From contig CALWCS010000049.1 of the NCBI GenBank assembly GCA_944376425.1, forward strand, positions 30,759 through 94,758: a stretch of DNA of 64,000 nucleotides, written 5' to 3'. The stretch is from an uncultured Lachnospiraceae bacterium. Its GTDB lineage: Bacteria; Bacillota; Clostridia; Lachnospirales; Lachnospiraceae. The notes below the pieces were generated by a model. It did not search any database, was not told the DNA's origin, and saw nothing but the letters and a program-made list of their open reading frames with translations. Shown in pieces: positions 53,929-62,987 of this stretch; position 1 is the first letter of the stretch, and each line of letters begins with the position of its first letter. The position numbers and the translations under genes are program-made.

Positions 53929-56466
53929 TTATTCTACAACGATTGTTTCACTCATGTCTCCAACAGTAATCACATGTTCGCCTGCTTCCAGAGTCAGCTC
54001 AACTGTAATAACACGGAACTGATCTGCATCCAGAGCTACGAATTTTTCAGCAGCTACATTTTCACCGTCCATTACCTGAACTGTTACATGTCCGTCTCCG
54101 CCATTGTTTTGAGCTACAAAGCAGATTTCGAATGGAACGCCTGCCTGCTGTGTTGCATTAACAGCTACTGTCTCCACGCTGGTTCCCCAAGAACTTTCTA
54201 CTTCCATCTCTTCTGTTGTCTGCGGTACGCTCAAAAGACTCAGTTCAATTTCAGCCGAATCGCTATAGCTCATACCGTAATCCGTAGTCCACAGCACATC
54301 TCCTAAGTTGTTTGGCATCTCAATCGTTGGATCTTCTTTTGCCAGCATTGCCATATACAGACGAGTTTCTGTATCTACACCGATATCATCTTGCAGTTCG
54401 CCCCAAGATAATTCATAGTCGCCTTCATTGTAAGCAGTCTCATATACGGTACTGCCGCCCGGTTCCTTCTCTCCAAAGAGCATGTCCGCTGTTAATGAAG
54501 GAGTCACATAGCGGTAGAAGCTTCCAACGGATGATCCGTGGTCAGGTGTATTGTTATATGTCTGCATGATCAAGGCATCTGAAGTTTCTACCTGCTCCAG
54601 TCCCGGCTCAGAAGTAACAGTACCTTCAAAAATCAAAACAACTGGTTTTCCGGCTGCCTGTGCATCCTCTATCATATAGTAATAATTATCATCAAATGTC
54701 GTTACATGGAAAATACAAACATCTGCTTCTTCCATCGTTTCTACAACTGTTCCATATGCTGCCAGAGCTTCTTTGTCAGCTTCTTTGATATCATCAGAAG
54801 AACCATCTATGTACATATTAGTTCCTTCTGCCAGAGGAAGAATATTATTATCGTTCTTTAACAGGATTGTAGATTCTACCATCAGCTGCTCTTCCAGTTC
54901 TGTCACTTCACTGCGGCGCGCACGGTTGATATCATCATTGTTCATTACAGAGAACTGTTCTTCTTGATATTCTTCTGATCCAATCACTTCTAATGCGTCT
55001 TCCCAGTCTGAGTATGGATCTTCAAAAATTCCAAGATCAAATTTATTGCGCAGAACGCGGGCTACATGCTCATTGAAATCTTCTTCTGTAACAAGTCCTT
55101 CTTCTACTGCCTGAACGATAAGATCCGGGAATGCACGGTTAGAAACTTCTTCTGCATAAGCGTCCGTATCGGTTCCAAGGATTGCTCCATAACAGCTGAA
55201 CATATCCACGCCTGCATTTAAGATCAATGCATAACGCTCTACTGCTGACAACGTAGAGATATCTACTCCATCAGAAGTAACGCCTGTCTGGCTCATAATT
55301 CTGCTGATATCCAAAGGCCAGTCAAGGCATACAACACCCTCGTATCCCAGATCGTCACGCAGAATGGAATACGTATCTTTATCCATATATCCCTGTACGC
55401 CTTCGGTGATACCTTCATTATTGTTTGTCATAATATAATCGGTGCCGGCATCTACGACTGCCTGCCATCCAACCATCCAGCTTTCAAGCAGATTTGCAGG
55501 AGATTTTGCATCTACATAGGCATTTCTTCCGCCGCGGGCAATGAAGTGCTTCGAATGAGCGCTTATGCCGTTGTCCTGATATGCACTTGTCTCAATGGAA
55601 GACATCGTTGCGAGATAGTTTGGATTATCGCCATAGAAGCTTCCGATTTCATTTCCATAGCCATGGAATACCTGATGATATCCAATTGCTGCTGATTCTT
55701 TCGAATATTCCGAAACGAGATCATATAATAATTCTTCATCATGAGCCACACCAAATGCATAGTGTGCCATATCGATCATACCGCCCCAGGTATTATAGGA
55801 ACGGTCTCCTGAAAATACACATGGAATACCAAGACGTGAGTCTTCTGCAATCCCCTGCATAGCATTAAATAGATCGAGCTGATCTTTCGGATTTCCTGTA
55901 AATGCTGCAATATAAGTTGTAACATTTGTTTCCTGAATCTGATAAGCCATAGGAATAACGGTATTGCCATCTACTTCTACAGTAGGATCGGTTGAATACA
56001 GACAAGTTTCCGGATCTGTCACATAAGGAGCTCCTGTTATCGACGTACTGCCTCCGTCTTCTACATCTCCGCTCAGATCACTGACAGTACTTCCATTGCT
56101 TCCAAAAACACAAGCAAAAATCAGTGTTCCCGCTTTTTCTTCATTCGTCATCTTTGATAACAGATCCTGAACTCTGTCTTCCTGGTCTGCACGCCAATCT
56201 TCATATACGTCCAATTCTCCATCTTTGTCCAGATCGCGGAAATACAAACCGTCTACCTGAATAAATCCATCTGCGTTCTGACTGCTTAAGCGAACCTGCT
56301 CGCCGTTTTCCTCAATATAATAAAAGCCAGATGAACTTTCCTGAATCACAGAACTTGCTTGTGCGCTGCTCGCTTCTGCACTACTTTCTTCTGCCATAAC
56401 CGGCATACTCAAAGCGCTAAGAATCATCGCTGACGAAAGCAGCATTGAAATGTTTCTCCTTTTCAT
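53929..56466 (-). CDS. GH3-C: secreted family-3 glycoside hydrolase, close paralogue of GH3-A
   Basis: From the ATG at 56466 (AAGGAGA upstream) it is 845 residues; an open extension to 56586 lies in the leader. The text is nearly the same as GH3-A through most of its length, including signal peptide, EF-hand-like loop, K-H-F-I-A-R-G-G and the G-V-V-C-L-D-W nucleophile motif. Differences gather near the N-terminus after the signal peptide (extra S/A/E residues), in the region after G-S-N-G-S-T-V-S-D-L, and in scattered single positions. It is thus a recent duplicate rather than a separate activity, unless the variable loop near residue 130 changes the substrate. Own promoter and terminator. 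Confidence 0.92.
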   Translation of the reverse strand: MKRRNISMLLSSAMILSALSMPVMAEESSAEASSAQASSVIQESSSGFYYIEENGEQVRLSSQNADGFIQVDGLYFRDLDKDGELDVYEDWRADQEDRVQDLLSKMTNEEKAGTLIFACVFGSNGSTVSDLSGDVEDGGSTSITGAPYVTDPETCLYSTDPTVEVDGNTVIPMAYQIQETNVTTYIAAFTGNPKDQLDLFNAMQGIAEDSRLGIPCVFSGDRSYNTWGGMIDMAHYAFGVAHDEELLYDLVSEYSKESAAIGYHQVFHGYGNEIGSFYGDNPNYLATMSSIETSAYQDNGISAHSKHFIARGGRNAYVDAKSPANLLESWMVGWQAVVDAGTDYIMTNNNEGITEGVQGYMDKDTYSILRDDLGYEGVVCLDWPLDISRIMSQTGVTSDGVDISTLSAVERYALILNAGVDMFSCYGAILGTDTDAYAEEVSNRAFPDLIVQAVEEGLVTEEDFNEHVARVLRNKFDLGIFEDPYSDWEDALEVIGSEEYQEEQFSVMNNDDINRARRSEVTELEEQLMVESTILLKNDNNILPLAEGTNMYIDGSSDDIKEADKEALAAYGTVVETMEEADVCIFHVTTFDDNYYYMIEDAQAAGKPVVLIFEGTVTSEPGLEQVETSDALIMQTYNNTPDHGSSVGSFYRYVTPSLTADMLFGEKEPGGSTVYETAYNEGDYELSWGELQDDIGVDTETRLYMAMLAKEDPTIEMPNNLGDVLWTTDYGMSYSDSAEIELSLLSVPQTTEEMEVESSWGTSVETVAVNATQQAGVPFEICFVAQNNGGDGHVTVQVMDGENVAAEKFVALDADQFRVITVELTLEAGEHVITVGDMSETIVVE

Positions 56467-56573
56467 AATGTTGTCTCCTTTTTTACATTTAATATAGTTT
56501 TTACTGATAAAAATTTTTTTTGAATTCCTTATTTCATCCGGAATCCAAACCCCCGCCCAAAACTTTTTTTGTA

Positions 56574-56661
56574 AAGTCGACTTCACTATGATTTGAATTA
56601 TACTCTTATCAGGTGTTACTTTACAAGATTAATGTCATGAAATGTTTGCTTTTGTCATGAA
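56574..56661 (-). promoter_or_regulatory. GH3-C promoter with activator-like direct repeats and +1 palindrome
   Basis: On the minus strand TTCATGACA occurs at 56653-56661 and 56633-56641, 20 bp apart; 6 bp later comes -35 TTGTAA (56621-56626), then 18 bp and -10 TATAAT (56597-56602). AAGTCGACTT (56574-56583) follows the predicted start. Every spacing equals that before GH3-A. Confidence 0.72.
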
Positions 56662-56691
56662 TGGACATTGTCACTTTTTTGATGAGAAAAA

Positions 56692-57876
56692 TTAATCTTT
56701 TAAAATAGTGATTAGAATCAAAAATATGCCGGAGCCAACGATAATCGATTGTAATGGTATTTTGTCTGCCATGAGACCGAAAATGACCATTCCAACAGGA
56801 TAACATACACAATACAGGGATCCAGCAAATCCAAACACTATTCCCTGCATTGAAATCTTTACGTTTTCCTGAAGTAAAGTGGTTATCGTTGTCTGTACTA
56901 AGCTCAGAGCAATACCGTACCACATCATAAAGATAAGATAGAAAATAAAACGGTGTGATAATCCCATACCGATTGCCATTGCACCAAATAGAAACAGTCC
57001 AATCTTAAGAGTTTTCCTGCGACTTTTAAAACCGCCCCAAATGCTCATCAGGATTCCTCCTGCCGCCATTCCTCCAAACCCGCATAACTCAGCTGCTGTC
57101 AGATGCCAATACGTATTGCCGTAAACTCTGCTCACAAGCAAACCGGAAAGGTACCCTCCCGGAACACATAAAAAAGTAAAACCTCCATAAACGGCAAGAA
57201 GCTTTCCAATTATTTTATGGGACAACACGTAATGAATACCAAGTTTCATATTCACTGAAACAGAAGTAGCTGTGTTTCCTCCTTCCTTTTTTGGCAACAT
57301 CACGAAAGAAAATAATCCAATCCCTAAAATTGCGGTGAAAACGTCAATCATCAGCGTTGACCTTAATGTTCCTGCTGTAAGAACTGCGCCTGCCGCAGCA
57401 GGAGCAGAAAACTGTACAGCCGACTGCATCGCAGCATTGATACCGTTATATCGCATCAAATGTTCTTTCGGAACAAGCTGTAAAATAACGGCGTTCACTG
57501 ACGGAGATTGAATACCTGCACCGACAGAACGAAGCACTGCCATAAACAATAATGCCCAAATCAATGAAATCTCCGACACAAAAAATGGCATAAGGATCAT
57601 CATACAGAATGTAACCAAAGCGATTCCTGCATCTGCACAGATGATACATGCTTTTCGATGATATCGGTCGGCACAGATTCCGCCAAAAAAAGAAATCAGA
57701 AACTGCGGCAGATAAGAACCTATCGAAAAAGCCGCTACCCAAAATCCGCTTGCTGTATGAAGTGTCACATACCAGATAATTGCCATTTGTACTACCTGTG
57801 ATCCAAACAAGGTAATGCACTGACTGATAAGAAAAACGATTATTTTCCTCCTCCAATTCCTCTTTCTTTGTGTCAT
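56692..57876 (-). CDS. MFS transporter (probable drug or metabolite efflux)
   Basis: A 394-residue membrane protein with about twelve hydrophobic segments and the start M-T-Q-R-K-R-N-W-R-R-K-I-I-V-F. The loop after the second helix, G-G-I-C-A-D-R-Y-H-R-K, is the MFS signature. It resembles the MefA-like/MFS_3 branch that often exports drugs, but the substrate cannot be read from sequence. The start overlaps the stop of the AraC-GNAT gene by four bases, so the two are co-translated. Confidence 0.88.
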   Translation of the reverse strand: MTQRKRNWRRKIIVFLISQCITLFGSQVVQMAIIWYVTLHTASGFWVAAFSIGSYLPQFLISFFGGICADRYHRKACIICADAGIALVTFCMMILMPFFVSEISLIWALLFMAVLRSVGAGIQSPSVNAVILQLVPKEHLMRYNGINAAMQSAVQFSAPAAAGAVLTAGTLRSTLMIDVFTAILGIGLFSFVMLPKKEGGNTATSVSVNMKLGIHYVLSHKIIGKLLAVYGGFTFLCVPGGYLSGLLVSRVYGNTYWHLTAAELCGFGGMAAGGILMSIWGGFKSRRKTLKIGLFLFGAMAIGMGLSHRFIFYLIFMMWYGIALSLVQTTITTLLQENVKISMQGIVFGFAGSLYCVCYPVGMVIFGLMADKIPLQSIIVGSGIFLILITILKD

Positions 57877-58724
57877 TTTTTTGTTTCCTCCCTGTGTTTT
57901 GGAGAAAACACAAAACGCTGTGTCAGATAGCCGTATTCTACCAGCAATTCTCTTTGCTCAAAGCCAAGCTGCAAATATTCTTCCCGATAACCTGTATCGG
58001 CTTTATCTCCTTTACGGTACGTCGTTAGACTGATTTCTTTCCCCCGGAGAAATTCATCTGACAGTTTATCAAGAAAAATTTTTGTGACTCCAAGATTGCG
58101 GTATTGCGGATGTACCGCCAGAAAATCTATACTGTTCCGGTCGGCTGAAAATCCCATAGCGCCGATTGCTCTGCCTTCATCGCGCAAAATCAAGGCTTTC
58201 TTGTCAGAAATATACCGATATAAATTTTCAAGGTATTCCGCTTCTTTCAGACAAGGATATCCGTCAATAGTAAGACTGACTAATTCCATCCAATCATTGA
58301 TATCAGAAAGTACTGCAAATTGTATCTCATCCTTTGTAAAATTTATTTTTACAGGTTCCCGTATCAGATCCATTTCAAGTTGTAACGGATAAAATTCCCC
58401 AGTTACCCGAAACTTTGCAGGCGTCATTTTATACATTGCTTTAAAAATCCCTGCAAACGCCTGCTGACTTTTATATCCGCTGATAAGAGCGATCTCAATA
58501 ATCGGCTTTCGGGAAAATACTAAAAGTTTTGCAGCTTCTGTAAGCCGTCTTCTCTGGATATAATCGTATATTGTCAAACCAACTGTTTTTTTGAATATTC
58601 GATGCAAATGAAATTTAGAGTAGTATAAAGCTGCCGCTATGATATCGAGTTCCAGCTTATTCTCTAAATTATCCTCTATATACCGGATTGCCTGCGAAAC
58701 AATATCAGTTGTCTTTCCCTGCAT
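57873..58724 (-). CDS. AraC-type regulator fused to a GNAT-like domain
   Basis: From the ATG at 58724 (AAAGGAGGAG upstream) it is 283 residues. Residues 8-108 are the AraC double HTH (L-D-I-I-A-A-A-L-Y-Y-S-K-F-H-L-H-R-I-F-K and I-A-L-I-S-G-Y-K-S-Q-Q-A-F). The C-terminal half, with G-R-A-I-G-A-M-G-F and F-L-A-V-H-P-Q-Y-R-N-L-G-V, is a GNAT acetyltransferase fold, with the V-H-P-x-Y-R-x-x-G-V acetyl-CoA motif. It likely controls the MFS gene and may sense or modify the compound exported. This pairing is known in Firmicutes but its biochemistry is unclear. Confidence 0.85.
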   Translation of the reverse strand: MQGKTTDIVSQAIRYIEDNLENKLELDIIAAALYYSKFHLHRIFKKTVGLTIYDYIQRRRLTEAAKLLVFSRKPIIEIALISGYKSQQAFAGIFKAMYKMTPAKFRVTGEFYPLQLEMDLIREPVKINFTKDEIQFAVLSDINDWMELVSLTIDGYPCLKEAEYLENLYRYISDKKALILRDEGRAIGAMGFSADRNSIDFLAVHPQYRNLGVTKIFLDKLSDEFLRGKEISLTTYRKGDKADTGYREEYLQLGFEQRELLVEYGYLTQRFVFSPKHREETKK

Positions 58725-58808
58725 TGTGCTCCTCCTTTCCGAAGAGGTATTGTAACACAAAGAAAAGATTCTTTTTTCATTATTCTTGCTGCCGGAAAAT
58801 TTATATGA

Positions 58809-59513
58809 TCAAAAATAGGTTTCAAAATCGTTCATATTTCGAAAATACTGATAGACAAGAGATTTCGTTTTTAAGCAAATCTGTTTTCTTTTTTGTTTAT
58901 TTAATATTTCAAAAGTATCATATAATTTTTTCAAAACTTCAGGAGCATAATAGCCTGGTCTGTAATATCCCAAAGTAATATGCGGTGTCAAGGGATAGGA
59001 AAGATTTACAACTGTCTGGAACATATCATACCATTCCATCAATTTCGTACAATTTTCTTCATCGACTGGTTCTAGTCCAAGTACAACACTTGTATTGACC
59101 ATATTAAACACATACGTAGTTTTCATTTGAATCTCTTGTTCCTGATCTCCTTTTATTTTTTTTAAAATTTGTTCGGATGCGTTTTGGTTATGGCAGATCT
59201 TCGTTCGAATTTCCTCTTCTGATATTCCGTTGCTTAAATCATGCAGTGTGACATGAAAGGTTGCCTTTAAAAGCGGATCGGCAAACATCTCAGAGCAATT
59301 CTGATACAAGATTTTTCTCATCTTTTCTGCATATTCTTTGCTTTCTTCATCTAAGAGAAAAACAATCGTATCTCCATAAAAGTTTAAAAGTTTTCCGCTT
59401 TCGTTTACCTTCTTAAAAATCCCCTGGCTAGTGTAAAATCCTTCTGTTATTGCCGGAAGGCTACTTCTTGTAAATTCGTTTGTTCTTTTATAAAATTGCT
59501 TTAATGTCTCCAT
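58809..59513 (-). CDS. 2H phosphoesterase superfamily protein (LigT-like)
   Basis: A 234-residue soluble protein. Two H-x-T-x motifs, H87-V-T-L and H178-I-T-L, are the catalytic pair of the 2H family, spaced as expected for a two-lobed fold. Members cleave 2',3'-cyclic phosphates or 2'-5' bonds in RNA or oligonucleotides. No tRNA or RNA-repair genes are near, and it stands alone, so its substrate is not known. Function from motif only. Confidence 0.75.
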   Translation of the reverse strand: METLKQFYKRTNEFTRSSLPAITEGFYTSQGIFKKVNESGKLLNFYGDTIVFLLDEESKEYAEKMRKILYQNCSEMFADPLLKATFHVTLHDLSNGISEEEIRTKICHNQNASEQILKKIKGDQEQEIQMKTTYVFNMVNTSVVLGLEPVDEENCTKLMEWYDMFQTVVNLSYPLTPHITLGYYRPGYYAPEVLKKLYDTFEILNKQKRKQICLKTKSLVYQYFRNMNDFETYF

Positions 59514-59682
59514 TTTGATATTCCTTTCTTTTTTTTCATTATATCAAGATAGAGACATCAAGTCTTTAACTTCTTTCCTTTTTTCCAATATCTTTCACAG
59601 CATTTGAGATTCTCTCCTTTGTGCCAGTCTTCTTTTGCCTTCAGCAGAATGCAGAAATGCCAGAATTTCTTTTTGCCGCAGT

Positions 59683-59707
59683 GTGATTGCCGAAATTTTC
59701 ACTGCGT
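59683..59707. other. Hairpin in the gap between GH3-E and the 2H gene
   Basis: CGCAGTG pairs perfectly with CACTGCG around TGATTGCCGAAATTTT-like loop sequence. It lies in the 313-bp gap, which holds no gene. Role unknown. Confidence 0.35.
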
Positions 59708-59737
59708 AAGAGATAAAATTTCTGATCCATTAGGAAA

Positions 59738-59773
59738 AGAGCCATAGCCCGGTAACCTACCGGGTATGACTCC
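59738..59773 (-). terminator. Terminator of GH3-E
   Basis: CCCGGTA pairs with TACCGGG, extended by CATA/TATG and GAG/CTC; on the minus strand TCTTTTCC follows. It lies 54 bp past the GH3-E stop. Confidence 0.8.
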
Positions 59774-59826
59774 TTTCTCATTTCAAAAACATGATTCATT
59801 ATGAAGTTCTGCCATATCTGTTGATT

Positions 59827-62775
59827 TTATTCGATCTCACCTAATGTCACATCAAACTGTGAGGTTGCCTGATAATCAGAAATTTCGCTGTAATCCAGTC
59901 CATAATAATCTGCGAATACTTTCATTCTCATCGTTGTGTTTAATGTATTTTGTACAATTGTTTCCAGATCTTCTCTTGTAAGCATTCTTCCAATATCGAA
60001 ATTTCCTCCTGCTTCCTGGTATGATAATCCCCTTCCCTCTTCCTGCGAAATTGTCAGAGCTGTATAAAGATAAGTCAGCATATAGATATTAGAAGGCATA
60101 CCAAGATCCGTTGCTGTCTGGAACATTGCAACTGCATTGCCCCAGTCGCCAGACCAGTCTGTCATGGAAATTCCGTTGAATCCCCACTCTTCTTTTGCAA
60201 TCTGAAGCAGCTCATCTGCACAAGATGCATATTTTCCATTTACCATATTATAAGAGGTCATAAGACTGGTAGGATTTGCGTTTTTAATAACGATCTCAAA
60301 GTTTTTCAGATAAATTTCACGAAGGGTACGTTCTGACATAATAGAATCTAATTTATTCCATCGGTCATTGTTTTCTCCTTCCATCTGGTTTGCTGCATAA
60401 TGCTTCAGTGACACGCCGCATCCGCTTTCCTGAATACCGCTTACGAGAGCTGAAGCCATCACACCCGTCAAAACAGGATCTTCTGAAAAATATTCATAAT
60501 TTCTTCCGCACAGAGGATTCCGGTGAATATTCAAAGCCGGTCCTAATAAAATTTCTGTACTTCCTGCCAGACACTCATATCCGGTTGCCTGTCCTAATTC
60601 ATAAATCAGTTCTTCATTCCATGTCTGAGCCCGGTTTGTTCCGCAAGGCCATGCCGTCGTTGTGCAGCCATTACTTGTTCCTACTTTGTTTGGACCATCT
60701 GACACCGAAAACTCTGGTACGCCAAGTCTGGCATTTCCCTGAACACCATCTGGATTTCTTGCTCCTTCTTCTTGTTCTTCATCGCCAAACTGCTGTCCGA
60801 TTCTTCCTGCTCCCAGCACATAGGTACACAGTTCAATGTCTGTCCACTGCTCTAAAAATTCCTCCATTGTACAGTTGCCTTCATAGACATCAAGCAATTG
60901 GTACTGCGCTTTTCCTTCTTCCTCATACAGATTCTGCGCCTCAGCAATCGCTTCATTTGTCTTTTCTAAGAGATCTGTATAATATTCCTGAGAGGAAACA
61001 TCTTTGTCCGGACTTTCATAATTTTCTGTTCCGTCTTCTCCATTTATCACGGCCTCATAGCGATTTCTCTTTGCTCCGTCTGAATCAATCGCCTGATCTT
61101 CAATCGCTGTATCATTCTTTCTGATTCCTTCTTCTCCATCCGGTTTCGTATTTTCATAATCGTATTTGCTTAACTCTGTCAGCTCAATTTCAGGAAAAGC
61201 ATCAAGATACTGATCATAAGTGCCGCCTTCCTGATCCGGACCTGCCAGATTGGAGCCTTCACGCACAATTGTATAATCCTCTGCATCCAACGTATAGGTA
61301 ATACTGTTTTCTCTTGCTCCATCCAGACTGTCTCCGACATACAGACCGTAATCTCCGCCCATTAAAATATAGGCTGCATCTTCTTCATACCAGTCTGCCA
61401 TATCATATACATCAAAAGTAACCGTTACTTCCTGAGACTGTCCTGGCTGCAGTTCCTCTGTCTTTGCAAAGGAAACCAGTTCCATAGATGGATTCTCCAA
61501 TACTCCATCTGGTGCCCCATAGTAGAACTGCACAACATCTTTTCCGGCAGTATCTCCTGTATTCGTGACCTTCGCTGTGATTGAAATCTGAAGATCATTT
61601 TCTGTGCTTGGTATTTCTTCTGGCAGCGTATAATCTACAATCTCAACTTCAAAGTCTGTATAAGATAATCCATATCCAAAGTCATAGTAAACTTCAAACG
61701 CAGCCTGATCTTCCTCGGATGCCCCTGCATTATAATCTGCTATAATGTCTTCAAAAGTCGTAAAATAACGGTATCCATTATAGATTCCTTCTTCATACTT
61801 CGTAAAATAGTATTCATCGTAAGGACGAATCCATGTTCCATTATCATATCCATATGCCGGATTTGGCGTATCCAGCCACCACGGGAAATGGCGGAGCGAG
61901 CTGTCTGTCATTGTAAATTCTTCCACCGCCAGTGCAAACGTATCAAAGTTTGGTGTGGATGGATAGCTCTCAATTGACGCAAGCGTATCTGTCAATTTTC
62001 CTGACGGATTCACCGCACCCGATAAAACATCTGCAACTGCGTTTCCACCCTGTGCTCCTGCATATCCATATAACAGCACGGCATCCACATCATACTCATC
62101 CACCCATGCCATATCAATGTTCGGAAGATTTAAAAATACTACTACGTTTTCAAAATATTTTGTTGCGTACTCTAATGCCGTTTCTTCTTCATCCGAAAGA
62201 TACCAGTCACCTTTTACCGCATAGCGATCATTTCCTTCTCCTGGAGAACGGCTGATCCATATCACTGCAGTATCTGAATCTGCTGCGTATTCTGCGGCTT
62301 TCTCTTCACTGCTGACAAATTCTGTAAAGTCTTTTGCCAGTTCCTCTTCTGCTTCTGGCTCTGTCGACTCTGGCGGTCCAAACATTCCGCCTTGCTGTTC
62401 TTCATCTTTTACTTCACGTACCAATACTAAATCTGAATTTGCCTCAATTCCTTCCGCCGGTATAATCGTTGCTTCCTCTGAAGCATTGCTGCCTCCTGAG
62501 CCTGAACCGGATAACCGGAAACTGCCTGCTGAAATCAGTGTAATCCTTGAGCCGCTCTCAAGAGGAAGTACACCGTTATTTTCCAGCATGACAATACTCT
62601 CGCCTGCAATTTGTCTGCTCAAATCTGCAAACATTTCTGTTGTGTCCTGCTTGCTGCTTGCATCGCTGTAATTACTTGCCTGAATAATTTCCACTGCGTT
62701 TACCGTAGATGTACATGAAAAAGCCATTGCTCCTGCCAACGTACATGCTACAGCCTTTTGAATTTTTAACTTCAA
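59827..62775 (-). CDS. GH3-E: secreted GH3 enzyme with permuted domain order
   Basis: A 982-residue exported enzyme (signal peptide about 1-27) with AAGGAGGGG before its ATG. As in GH3-B, the second GH3 domain comes first (E-S-I-V-M-L-E-N-N-G-V-L-P near 60), followed by a fibronectin III-like domain (about 380-480) and the catalytic barrel (about 640-980). The presumed nucleophile is D873 in G-I-S-M-T-D-W-S; K-H-Y-A-A-N-Q and R-N-P-L-C-G-R-N-Y-E-Y are intact. It is distinct from GH3-B, with a Gly/Pro-rich insert near 128 and a different region before the barrel. Substrate unknown. Confidence 0.9.
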   Translation of the reverse strand: MKLKIQKAVACTLAGAMAFSCTSTVNAVEIIQASNYSDASSKQDTTEMFADLSRQIAGESIVMLENNGVLPLESGSRITLISAGSFRLSGSGSGGSNASEEATIIPAEGIEANSDLVLVREVKDEEQQGGMFGPPESTEPEAEEELAKDFTEFVSSEEKAAEYAADSDTAVIWISRSPGEGNDRYAVKGDWYLSDEEETALEYATKYFENVVVFLNLPNIDMAWVDEYDVDAVLLYGYAGAQGGNAVADVLSGAVNPSGKLTDTLASIESYPSTPNFDTFALAVEEFTMTDSSLRHFPWWLDTPNPAYGYDNGTWIRPYDEYYFTKYEEGIYNGYRYFTTFEDIIADYNAGASEEDQAAFEVYYDFGYGLSYTDFEVEIVDYTLPEEIPSTENDLQISITAKVTNTGDTAGKDVVQFYYGAPDGVLENPSMELVSFAKTEELQPGQSQEVTVTFDVYDMADWYEEDAAYILMGGDYGLYVGDSLDGARENSITYTLDAEDYTIVREGSNLAGPDQEGGTYDQYLDAFPEIELTELSKYDYENTKPDGEEGIRKNDTAIEDQAIDSDGAKRNRYEAVINGEDGTENYESPDKDVSSQEYYTDLLEKTNEAIAEAQNLYEEEGKAQYQLLDVYEGNCTMEEFLEQWTDIELCTYVLGAGRIGQQFGDEEQEEGARNPDGVQGNARLGVPEFSVSDGPNKVGTSNGCTTTAWPCGTNRAQTWNEELIYELGQATGYECLAGSTEILLGPALNIHRNPLCGRNYEYFSEDPVLTGVMASALVSGIQESGCGVSLKHYAANQMEGENNDRWNKLDSIMSERTLREIYLKNFEIVIKNANPTSLMTSYNMVNGKYASCADELLQIAKEEWGFNGISMTDWSGDWGNAVAMFQTATDLGMPSNIYMLTYLYTALTISQEEGRGLSYQEAGGNFDIGRMLTREDLETIVQNTLNTTMRMKVFADYYGLDYSEISDYQATSQFDVTLGEIE

Positions 62776-62987
62776 AATATCCCCTCCTTATAAATCAGCT
62801 GTTTGACGCGATCTCCAACGCTCCATTGATCATCTCGTCATTTGTTATAGTTATTTTATCATTTTCCGTTCTCTTCTGTCATCGGACTCATCTATCGTTC
62901 ACACCTTAAATCGAGTCTTTCGCGCAAAAAATACAAAAATTCACTGATTTAAAAACAGATTGGGATTTTTTCATTTCAATCAAACAC

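Noticed and set aside
56467..56586. A 40-residue extension in front of GH3-C
   Set aside because: It lies in the leader, includes the AAGTCGACTT palindrome and precedes a good ribosome site and signal peptide.
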